A stretch of DNA of 15,947 nt from Bacteroidales bacterium (lineage in GTDB: Bacteria > Bacteroidota > Bacteroidia > Bacteroidales > F082), in NCBI GenBank assembly GCA_024762735.1, contig JANTGU010000020.1, positions 1 through 15,947 on the forward strand, given 5' to 3'. Positions within the stretch are counted from its first letter, which is position 1. Each line of letters starts with the position of its first letter. The position numbers and the translations under genes are program-made. Below are positions 1 to 7,200 of the stretch, piece by piece. A model generated the notes under the pieces. The model was not told the origin of the DNA. It searched no databases and worked only from the letters and a program-made list of their open reading frames with translations.

Positions 1-885
1 ATGATTGTCAAGTTGCAGGCTTACCATGCCAGGAAGTGATATCGGCTTAAAGTCGGGCTGCAAAGCTTGTTCAGCAAGGTCGTGGAGATTGTATCCCAGG
101 TTAGCCAGTAGTTTAGTAGCTGCCTCGGTGGTAAGCCACCCTTCGAAAGCGCAGCGCGAGAGGTTGTTGTCTTTTGCACGTAGCAGCAAATCGGCATTGA
201 GGGCGCTATTACGCAATACCCCCCAGGGATAACCTGCCGCACCTGTTTCGTGAATAACCAATACACCCGTGGCACCCTGGCGGGCAGCTTCTTCATATTT
301 ATAAGTCCATCGACCGTAGTAGGTCATCTTTTTGCCTTTAAACAATGAACTATCCTGCAACTGATAACCGGGATCATTAATCAGCATCACCACGGTTTTG
401 CCTTTTACATCCACTCCTTTGTAATCGTTCCAGTGATACTCGGGTGCCACAATGCCATAACCCACGAATACCAACGGTGAATTTTCTACTTTAACCTGCT
501 TCTGAATTCTACGGGTCGAAGCGGTGTATTCATTAAGGAACTGAAGGGTGAAATCACCTTTGCCCGAATGGATTATTAGATCACCGGCAGGTTTTCCTTT
601 GATTTCTACCATGGGAACCTCCTGGAAGTAGCTACCCTTGTTCCCCGGTTGTAGTCCAAGTTTCTGAAATTCATTTTTCAGATAATGGATGGTTTTTGTT
701 TCGCCTTCGGTAAATGGCATTCGTCCCATAAAAGCATCGGAAGCCAGGATGGAGTCATGGGTTTTGATATCACGTGCGTTGATGCTCTCTTCGGCCTCCT
801 TGCAATTTTGGGGGCTGCTGCACGAAACAGCCATCAGTATGGTTATAACTACTGATAGTTGAATAAAAAGATTGTGGGTTTTCAT
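1..885 (-). CDS. M28-family metallopeptidase, lipoprotein, N-terminal part (runs off left edge)
   Basis: This open frame starts at the ATG at 885 and stays open to the left edge, giving 295 residues without a stop. The N-terminus has a basic start, a hydrophobic stretch and a lipobox-like LMAVSC ending at Cys22, so it is probably a lipoprotein exported across the inner membrane. Residues of about 44-75 (SDAFMGRMPFTEGETKT, then a stretch with KLGLQPGN) match the start of Bacteroidota M28 aminopeptidase-like proteins. The next part, with FVGYGIVAPEYHWNDYKG near residue 135 and a GKTVVMLINDPGY stretch, looks like the inserted PA (protease-associated) domain. In this family a zinc-dependent exopeptidase domain follows, but its metal ligands would lie beyond the window, so catalytic competence cannot be judged. 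The gene is transcribed away from the GreA-like gene at 1007. The M28 call is by family resemblance. Confidence 0.85.
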   Translation of the reverse strand, partial: MKTHNLFIQLSVVITILMAVSCSSPQNCKEAEESINARDIKTHDSILASDAFMGRMPFTEGETKTIHYLKNEFQKLGLQPGNKGSYFQEVPMVEIKGKPAGDLIIHSGKGDFTLQFLNEYTASTRRIQKQVKVENSPLVFVGYGIVAPEYHWNDYKGVDVKGKTVVMLINDPGYQLQDSSLFKGKKMTYYGRWTYKYEEAARQGATGVLVIHETGAAGYPWGVLRNSALNADLLLRAKDNNLSRCAFEGWLTTEAATKLLANLGYNLHDLAEQALQPDFKPISLPGMVSLQLDNH

Positions 886-914
886 CTGCGAAATATTTAA
901 TTAAAAAGAGAGAG

Positions 915-949
915 GAAAGATAGGTAAATTATTCGTTAACTTTTCCAAA
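915..949 (-). promoter_or_regulatory. weak promoter candidate for the M28 peptidase gene
   Basis: On the minus strand, TATCTTTC (922-915) is one base from the Bacteroidota -7 element TAnnTTTG. A TTTG (949-946) lies 23 bases upstream, slightly more than the usual 19-21. The TTTG is inside the left arm of the 937-971 palindrome. This is a pattern match only. Confidence 0.3.
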
Positions 950-971
950 GTTTTAAACTTTGGAAAAGTTA
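937..971. repeat. perfect 35-bp palindrome in a divergent promoter region
   Basis: The 17-base arm TAACTTTTCCAAAGTTT (937-953) is followed by one T (954) and its exact reverse complement (955-971). It lies between the divergent starts at 885 and 1007. No run of T follows in an orientation that would end a gene here, so it is not a usual terminator. Each arm contains an outward-facing TTTG that could act as a -33 element. It could be an operator for a dimeric regulator, or a copy of a dispersed palindromic (REP-like) repeat. The sequence alone does not decide between these. Confidence 0.85.
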
Positions 972-990
972 TGGCAAAAGGCTACTTTCG
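959..990 (+). promoter_or_regulatory. promoter candidate for the GreA-like gene
   Basis: TTTG (959-962) is followed after 20 bases by TACTTTCG (983-990), one base off the TAnnTTTG consensus. This spacing is right for the Bacteroidota housekeeping sigma factor. Transcription would start around 997, leaving a leader of about 10 bases before the ATG at 1007. The -33 element lies in the right arm of the 937-971 palindrome. Confidence 0.45.
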
Positions 991-1006
991 CCGAAAGTTT
1001 TAGAAG

Positions 1007-1459
1007 ATGAACAAATTGACGTTGAAGGAAAAGTTGCTGGCATACTGCGTGAAGCATCAGGAGGAAGCCATCAGGCAGCTGCAGGAAGCCATTGATGATG
1101 CCCAGAAGCAGGCCAACGATTACGGGGCTCCCAAGGATCGTTACGATGCCTTTAGGACAAAGATGATGCGTCAGCGGGATATGTTTGCCCAACAACAGGC
1201 CAAGGCCAACACGGTATTGAACACGTTGCTTAAAATTCCGTTGGATCGCCCGTTTGATAAGGTGGAGTTTGGTGCCGTGGTGATTACCGACAAGCAGCAG
1301 CTTTTTGTTTCGGCAGGCATTGGCAAAATTGAAATGGAGGGAGAGGTGTTTTATGCCATATCGCCAGTAGTACCCATATACAAAGCGCTGGAGGGTAAAA
1401 TAGTTGGCGATGAAGCGCAATTTAACGGCATGAAGATTACCATAAAAGATATTTTTTAG
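1007..1459 (+). CDS. GreA/GreB C-terminal-like protein (Bacteroidota type)
   Basis: This 150-residue protein has a charged, Gln-rich helical N-terminal half (about residues 5-80, probably a coiled coil). Its C-terminal half contains FGAVVITDKQQLFVSAGIG, FYAISPVVPIYKALEGKIVGD and FNGMKITIKDIF. The last part resembles the FKBP-like C-terminal domain of transcript-cleavage factors GreA/GreB, where an 'ISPxSPIGxALLGKxxGD' segment is typical. Similar Bacteroidota proteins of about 150 residues are often mislabelled 3-oxoacyl-ACP synthase; nothing here looks like a ketosynthase. By analogy it may bind RNA polymerase in the cytoplasm, but that is inference. The acidic tip residues of true GreA are not recognisable. 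Its stop lies only 7 bases from the stop of the convergent Memo gene, with no room for a terminator between them. Confidence 0.8.
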   Translation: MNKLTLKEKLLAYCVKHQEEAIRQLQEAIDDAQKQANDYGAPKDRYDAFRTKMMRQRDMFAQQQAKANTVLNTLLKIPLDRPFDKVEFGAVVITDKQQLFVSAGIGKIEMEGEVFYAISPVVPIYKALEGKIVGDEAQFNGMKITIKDIF

Positions 1460-1466
1460 CCAGGGT

Positions 1467-2273
1467 TTACCAAACCACGGCAGCTCCATAGCCTACCACG
1501 CTGCTGGTATCGGACGATACCTCGGCACTGGTGCGATAGTCGAGTACACCGGTTTTTAGTTTTAGTTTATTGGCCGCGTGAATCAACGCTTTGATGCCGA
1601 TGATGCCACATGCTTCGCACCCTTGGTCAAAAAGAGTCGTGTCGGCATGTTTAATGGCGTTGAGACAAACCGTGTCAAGTATTTTAGCTTCATCCTCGGG
1701 GTAAAAATGACTTAAATCGCTGCTGATGACCAATGCTGTTTCCCTGTCGTCAAGCAGATACGCTACCACTTCGGATAATTGCCGCCAATCTGTTTTACCA
1801 TAAATCAGCTCAATGACTGTTGCTTTGGGGTGATAGTATTTAATAAATGGCATCTGAGTTTCGGTACTATGCTCTCGCCAATGAGCTGCTTCAACATTTT
1901 GAAAGCGGAATTTTTGCTGAAGTTTTTCTAGGTAAGGAAGATCTGTTTCGAGGTCGCCACAAGGAGTTTCATATTGATGGGTAAAGGCAGCGCTGATGCC
2001 TTCGAGATAGACGTGGTGGCTTGGGCCTATCACTACCACTCGTTGGGGCATGGTGTGGGCCAGTGCGGCGTGCGCTGCGTTGGCGGTAAAACCACTGTAA
2101 ATGTAACCTGCGTGAGGCGCAATGATGGCTCGCGGTGTAACATCGAGGAGCTTTGGGTTAAGAACCTTTTCCATCATGCTTGAAAACAGGTTGATGCTGT
2201 TTTCAACACCCTGACAGGATGTGGGGTAAAAGGCACCCCTGTTGCCTGCTTTTCTAATAGTTGTCAGTTCCAT
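1467..2273 (-). CDS. amrB: AmmeMemoRadiSam system protein B (Memo family)
   Basis: This 268-residue protein is full length for the Memo family, which shares its fold with LigB-type extradiol dioxygenases. The signatures are present: RKAGNRGAFYP (7-17), APHAGYIYSG with His54, GPSHHVYLEG with His86/His87, HSTETQMPF (135-143), SSDLSHFYP (184-192) and ACGIIG with Cys222. The histidines and the cysteine correspond to the metal-site residues known in human MEMO1, so the metal centre looks intact. The start overlaps the end of the radical SAM gene by 10 bases, which indicates translational coupling and fixes it as the third gene of the operon. The exact biochemical role of the family is not settled to my knowledge. 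The protein is predicted to be cytoplasmic, with no signal peptide. Confidence 0.95.
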   Translation of the reverse strand: MELTTIRKAGNRGAFYPTSCQGVENSINLFSSMMEKVLNPKLLDVTPRAIIAPHAGYIYSGFTANAAHAALAHTMPQRVVVIGPSHHVYLEGISAAFTHQYETPCGDLETDLPYLEKLQQKFRFQNVEAAHWREHSTETQMPFIKYYHPKATVIELIYGKTDWRQLSEVVAYLLDDRETALVISSDLSHFYPEDEAKILDTVCLNAIKHADTTLFDQGCEACGIIGIKALIHAANKLKLKTGVLDYRTSAEVSSDTSSVVGYGAAVVW

Positions 2274-3250
2274 ATTCCACTTATTTTAGTGTTGCATGCC
2301 GGGCAACGGCCTTGAGAGATAGCATTGGTGATAATAAAATAACCGCTTCGTACTACCAGCTCTTTTTGGCATACCGGACAGCGGGTTATTCCTTGTTCCG
2401 CCACGTTGCCTTTGTAAACATGGTGAAGTCCCTGTTGTTTGCCAATATCGTACGCCCGCTGCAGCGATTGTGCCGGGGTCCGGTTTTTATAAATCATTTT
2501 GTATTGCGGGTAAAAAGCCGAGATATGCCACGGTGTATCAGTTCCCAGCTCTTTTGCGATAAATCGGGCAATGGCTGTCAGCTCTTCCCTGCTGTCATTT
2601 TCATCGGGGATGACAAGTGTAGTAATTTCAAGCCAAAACCCGCCTTCCTTAATTCGTCGTAAAGTGTCAAGTACGCTGTTTAGATGTCCTTTGAGCGTAG
2701 CCTTATAAAATCTATGATTAAAACTCTTCAAATCAATATTAAAAGCATCGATGATATTCACCATGTCCTCAATAACTTCGGGGCTTTCCATGCCGTTGGA
2801 GATGAAAATATTTTTAATGCCATGTTTTTTTGCTTCGAGGGCTACATCGCGGGCAAAGGGATAAAAGACGGTTGGCTCGTTGTAGGTGTAGGCAATGGAT
2901 TGACAATGGTTATCGATGGCCATGTGGATAAGCTGTGTTGGCGTAACCTTTTGTTGATAGGGTACTTCGGTAACTTGCGATATTTCCCAGTTTTGACAAA
3001 ACGGGCATTTGAGGTTGCAGCCCACGGTTCCTATTGATAGAGCCGAAGAACCGGGTAAAAAATGATAAAGAGGCTTTTTTTCGATGGGGTCGGTGTGCAG
3101 GGCGGCGACTTTACCATAAACCAGGTTTTTTAATGTTCCGCCTTCATTTTTGTTGACACCACAAATGCCGGTTTGCCCGTCTGACAAATCGCAGTAATGA
3201 CGACAAAGAAGGCACTTTATTCCTTTGGGTGTATTGGCGTAGTACTTCAT
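2264..3250 (-). CDS. amrS: AmmeMemoRadiSam system radical SAM enzyme
   Basis: This 328-residue protein is the radical SAM member of the AMMECR1-Memo-radical SAM set. The cluster motif CNLKCPFC (Cys78, 82, 85; CX3CX2C) would hold the 4Fe-4S cluster that cleaves S-adenosylmethionine. It is preceded by a Cys-rich N-terminus (Cys13, 16, 20, 30). The C-terminus has a zinc-ribbon-like pair of CxxC motifs (291/294 and 316/319). The stretch YTYNEPTVFYPFARD is also typical of this family and of pyruvate-formate-lyase-activating-enzyme relatives. The ATG overlaps the AMMECR1 stop by 4 bases, and its end overlaps the Memo start by 10 bases. The substrate is unknown to me with certainty. Confidence 0.95.
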   Translation of the reverse strand: MKYYANTPKGIKCLLCRHYCDLSDGQTGICGVNKNEGGTLKNLVYGKVAALHTDPIEKKPLYHFLPGSSALSIGTVGCNLKCPFCQNWEISQVTEVPYQQKVTPTQLIHMAIDNHCQSIAYTYNEPTVFYPFARDVALEAKKHGIKNIFISNGMESPEVIEDMVNIIDAFNIDLKSFNHRFYKATLKGHLNSVLDTLRRIKEGGFWLEITTLVIPDENDSREELTAIARFIAKELGTDTPWHISAFYPQYKMIYKNRTPAQSLQRAYDIGKQQGLHHVYKGNVAEQGITRCPVCQKELVVRSGYFIITNAISQGRCPACNTKISGIWN

Positions 3251-3807
3251 GATTCTTCGATAATGGTAACCTGGAACTTTTCAATGTGAGGATGATTGTT
3301 TAGGCAGTTACCGGGCAGGCCGGCTTTTTTACACAGGTGTTCAAAAAAGAGGTCAAAGCCGGGGAGCTGTTCCCATACCTGGGGCAGGAAAACGGCTCGG
3401 TAAGCACCGCTGCTTAGGATGATTCCGTCGGTGCCCGGTATTAACTTTTTCTTTAGGTCTTTGAGAGTTTTGTATTCTACAACTTCAGGATTAGAAAGAA
3501 TGGAAATTTCGAGGGTAGTTTCAGGCAGTTCTTTTTCTGTTAAAGGAGCAAAACGGGGGTCATGAAAAGCGGCCGACTTCGCATTGCCGATGATGTCGTC
3601 CAACAGTGAGCGGTAAGGCTGAATAGATCCGATACAGCCACGCAGTTGGTTATTTTTATTGAGGGTTACAAAAACAGCACCGGGTTCATCGAGTTGGGGA
3701 AACAGCTTTATAAGTCCGGGTTTATCAATGAGTGATTTACCCAGCAGCTCTTCTTCGATGGCTTGGCGGGCAGTTTGCAAGAGTATCTGTTCATAGTAGG
3801 CATTCAT
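3247..3807 (-). CDS. amrA: AmmeMemoRadiSam system protein A (AMMECR1 domain)
   Basis: This 186-residue protein is essentially one AMMECR1 domain. The invariant LRGCIG motif is at residues 55-60, and AFHDPRFAPLTEKEL and LEISILSNPE follow as in the family. It is related to human AMMECR1. It is the first gene of the three-gene operon and its stop overlaps the next start by 4 bases. A near-consensus promoter lies just upstream (3840-3871). LRGCIG, with its conserved Cys58, is thought to be the functional centre, but no reaction is firmly assigned from what I know. Confidence 0.95.
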   Translation of the reverse strand: MNAYYEQILLQTARQAIEEELLGKSLIDKPGLIKLFPQLDEPGAVFVTLNKNNQLRGCIGSIQPYRSLLDDIIGNAKSAAFHDPRFAPLTEKELPETTLEISILSNPEVVEYKTLKDLKKKLIPGTDGIILSSGAYRAVFLPQVWEQLPGFDLFFEHLCKKAGLPGNCLNNHPHIEKFQVTIIEES

Positions 3808-3839
3808 GGATCCGGGGTGTTAGAAAAATGCAGTTGATA

Positions 3840-3871
3840 CAAAGATACATAATTAGGGAGGAGATTCAAAA
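3840..3871 (-). promoter_or_regulatory. promoter of the AmmeMemoRadiSam operon
   Basis: On the minus strand TTTTG (3871-3867) is separated by 19 bases from TATCTTTG (3847-3840). This is a full match to the Bacteroidota pattern TTTG-N19-21-TAnnTTTG. Transcription would start near 3835, about 28 bases before the AMMECR1 ATG at 3807. Confidence 0.7.
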
Positions 3872-3939
3872 TAAATGTTGGTGATTAGCGGTAAAATATT
3901 GGTGTAGATGCTTGGAAACAATGGTGTGGGGTAGGGGTG

Positions 3940-3964
3940 TGGTCGGGATTGCAAATCCCGACCA
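3940..3964. repeat. perfect 11-bp inverted repeat, possibly a dispersed palindrome
   Basis: The arm TGGTCGGGATT (3940-3950), a GCA loop (3951-3953) and the exact reverse complement AATCCCGACCA (3954-3964) make a GC-rich hairpin. It lies 30-55 bases past the stop of the minus-strand gene 3995-4267. In that direction it is followed by a C-rich stretch rather than a run of T, so it is a poor Rho-independent terminator. It could stabilise a transcript end or be a REP-like repeat. The other DNA between 3808 and 3994 holds the 3840-3871 promoter and a G-rich stretch, and nothing else I recognise. Confidence 0.75.
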
Positions 3965-3994
3965 GCAGGGGGAAGATAAAAATTGTTCACCCCA

Positions 3995-4267
3995 TTAATG
4001 CTCTTGCCGGGACAGCGGTATGTTTCGAATAATCATGGCAAAAAACTTCCATGCTAAATATCCAATAGCCAACATAAAAAGTATCCCCCCGCTATCGCTT
4101 AACGGAGCACCACCACCTACCGGCGGAATGCTTCCCCCGGTGGGATCAGAACCGGGATCGGGGGGAGATGTGCCTGCTATTACCTTAGCCAAACCGGACA
4201 TCAGCAAGATAACGATAAAAAGTACTTTTTTAAGGATTGGAAAAAATATGGTTTTAAGCTTGATCAT
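3995..4267 (-). CDS. small Pro/Gly-rich membrane protein downstream of a T9SS cargo gene
   Basis: This 90-residue protein has a basic N-terminus and a hydrophobic segment at about 15-31, which could be a signal peptide or first membrane helix. A low-complexity linker follows at 32-60, rich in Pro, Gly and Asp (SPPDPGSDPTGG, then PPVGGGAP). A second hydrophobic helix lies at 61-80 (GGILFMLAIGYLAW), and the tail is basic. The layout '(A)P-x-x-GG-x-L-hydrophobic-GY-basic' recurs in small Bacteroidota envelope proteins as I remember them. The start is 10 bases after the stop of the 1253-residue protein, so the two are almost certainly co-transcribed. I do not know a function. Links to export or anchoring of the upstream protein are inference only. 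An antisense frame exists, but this one has the signal-like start and the operon context. Confidence 0.7.
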   Translation of the reverse strand: MIKLKTIFFPILKKVLFIVILLMSGLAKVIAGTSPPDPGSDPTGGSIPPVGGGAPLSDSGGILFMLAIGYLAWKFFAMIIRNIPLSRQEH

Positions 4268-4277
4268 ATCACTTGTG

Positions 4278-7200
4278 CTATTTAATTACCAATTTTAATT
4301 TTTTAATGATGACCCCTTTTTCTGATCGTAGGGTAGCTATATAAACCCCGTTTTCCAGGTTTAACTTTACTTGTTGTGCAGCAGCATTGTTAAGCCGGCT
4401 AATATAGCGACTTCTACCCAGTATATCGAACACCTGCACTTGACCATTCATTACTTTGCTTTTTGTATTGTTAACAACCAGTCTATTGTCATCGGTGCAA
4501 TAGAACCTGATGAAATCATCATTCGTATTCGCATTCGGTTCATTTATGCCAACAGTATTCTCAAAATAGAGAATAAAACGGTGAGGATCATCACCTACAA
4601 CGGAATTAAACTGATACGTTGAATCCTCGTTCAGATTGGTCACCTGATTTGTTTTCGTGTCTTCCAACAATACGTCAATTCCTTCAAAATTTTCTATCCC
4701 AACGGTTGAAAGGCTAAAGTTCCCCTCCAAACCCGGTTCAAATCCAACATACACTTTTTCTATAGGTCCATCGTAAGGTTGTACATTCATGGCCATTTTG
4801 TGGCCACCTCCATAGGTGTATAGCTGGGGAGCCTCCTCAATACCATTGAGCTTGTAGGCATCCAAATCGCTGTCGAAACCATTTTCTGAATCATCGTTAA
4901 ACAATATCATGGTTTCATCGCTATAACCGTTTCCGTTAACAAAAACCCTGAGTAACCCGTAGGTAATAGAAGGCTCGTACATAAACTGTTGCATGCTGTG
5001 GATACGCGATTTCTGGGTAACAGTAAACACCGGCGATGCATCGTTGGCATGGATAAAAAATCCCTGTTGAGGGGGAACATACTGAGAAATACCTGTCGAG
5101 CCAATATGTGTAGTTCCGTTGTAAGTTACATATTGGGTACCATTCCAATAATAGATGGTGTTATCAATGTTGGTTTTTGTAAGACTTGCATCTTCCCAAT
5201 CAAACGAGGAAGGGAAAGCATTACCTACCAAATTCCAGCCGTAATCCATGGCCGTATCTCCACTTAACGAAACAGTGGGGGAATAGTCTCCGGTATTGAG
5301 GGTGCCTGTATAGGTTACAATCGTATCACCAGTAGTGGTTCCCGAAGACCAGTCAGCATAGCCTTTTCCTGACAATAGTGGTTCCCCGGCATTGGTAATC
5401 CAAACCCAGTCTTTGGTGGATTCGTCCCAGTATTTTAACCACATTCCGGTAAAAGTATTGGCCGTGGCATCTGATATGGGAGGGGTAAAATAGTGCCACT
5501 GATCTGCCGAAATATATCGTTCAACTTTGGTGCTGCCGTTAACGATAAGGGTGCCATCATCAATAAAAGAAGCGTCACCTTTATCGTTGGACCTGATGAT
5601 AAAATCACCGGCAAGTGTTATAGTATAGCCCGAGTCGATAGTCATGGCTGTATTTGGGTTCATTTCAAGATCATTTGCCTCCCCGTCAACATTAACAGTT
5701 ACCATGCCCGAATCAATCACTGCATTGGACAAGTTGTAAGGAATACCATTTGACCATTTCTCGGCATCATTCCAATTACCATCACCATTCCAGATAGTGG
5801 TAGTGCTTCCCGGTGTTTCGGATAGTTTATACAAGCCGGTGGTAGTACCCATTAATACCGATCCGTATTCCAGGTCGGGGATAAACTCACCGGGAAGTCC
5901 CTCAAAAACCAGCGTGGATGAATTAAGAATGCTATTGTATCGCCATAAATTACGGCGTGCAGCCACCGATACAATATCGGGGTCGTTGGGATGCACCATG
6001 ACAGAAGAGAAAGCTCCCTCGGGATTGATGTTAATATAGGTGTAATGGGTGCCTCCATCAGTTGTTTTGGCAAAAGCGTAGTCAAGGTTTTCGCCGGCAG
6101 CAAAGAACAGGGTATCCACTGATCCCGGATAGATATCCAAATCGTAGATTGGCAGACTGTCAACCGAGGAACCCGGCATCTGGCTTGAAGGCCCTGCATT
6201 GACAAAACTCCAGGTTAAGCCAAAATCAGTTGATTTCCATAGTTGGCCATTTACGGTTGGGTATGCATGATCCCAATACCCACACCCAAGATAAATTACA
6301 GTATCAGGACTGCTGTATGAGACCGCTGCCGTATTTCCTTGTTCAAAAGTTTCGCCTCCATCGGATGGGTGGCTTTTGGTCCATGACGCACCCCCGTCGG
6401 TTGAGCGCCATATATTTCCATAATCAAAAAGCAGGCTGGGCCAAACGTTTGAACCGGTTCCGGTAACTGCAATCAGGGTATCGCTGGTGATAAACTGTAC
6501 ATCAGTTACCATGTAATCGCGATGAGTGCCTGAATCCCAATCGGTAGGGGTTACCAGCGTAAAACCAGTTGGGCCAGTTGTTGAATAATAAAATCCCTGC
6601 GAACACCCCACCACAACATGAAGTTCGTCGTTTGGGTCAATATCAACAGCTGAAACACCGTTGTCGCCTCCAACACCGGAAATTGGGAAGTCGCCATAAG
6701 GAGGTTGCCATTGCGCCACTCCGGTAACCGTTGGATCCTGATAGGCTGTTGTAAATCCCAATCCTGCCTTGGTAGCCACGTAATATACATTGTGGTTGCG
6801 TTGTGCAATTTTAGTAATCGATACCGCTGCATGGCCATCGTTATCGGGCTTAATAAAGGAGCCACCGCCATCAGTACTCACCACCGGCCCTATATTTTTT
6901 GAACCAATCATCAAATCAGGATCGCCAGGGCAAAAAGCAACCGCGTTGTCCGGCACCACCCCCGTGCTCCAGTTGGCTCCCAAATCGCTGGAATACATCC
7001 CGCCGGGAAATGATAAGCGCATACCACGGCTCACCGTCATGGTTGCCTCCCATTGGGGGAAATAATCGGCATTTTGCATAGGCCAATTGGTTCCTCCCGC
7101 AGGGGTTATGTTCGACCAGGCTGAGCCACCACTGTATGACGAATAGATGCGGATGGTATTTAAACTATGCTCTTTGGTTGATACAATGATAGTGTCCAGC

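Noticed and set aside
971..1003. Ten-codon open frame (MAKGYFRRKF) just upstream of the GreA-like gene
   Set aside because: The likely transcription start (about 997) lies inside it, there is no ribosome binding signal, and such a short frame is expected by chance.
953..1489. Minus-strand frame of 178 codons over the GreA-like gene
   Set aside because: It overlaps the end of the Memo gene and the palindrome, and shows no recognisable family; the plus-strand frame matches a known one.
2261..2662. Plus-strand frame of 133 codons across the end of the radical SAM gene
   Set aside because: It is a shadow of the radical SAM gene, whose conserved cysteine motifs prove the minus-strand frame.
3921..3950. 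G-rich stretch as a possible G-quadruplex
   Set aside because: There are only two runs of four G and uneven shorter ones; not enough for a confident call.
4020..4298. Plus-strand frame of 92 codons with Pro/Gly-rich sequence
   Set aside because: It is the mirror of the low-complexity linker of the minus-strand 90-residue protein, which has the signal-like start and operon spacing.
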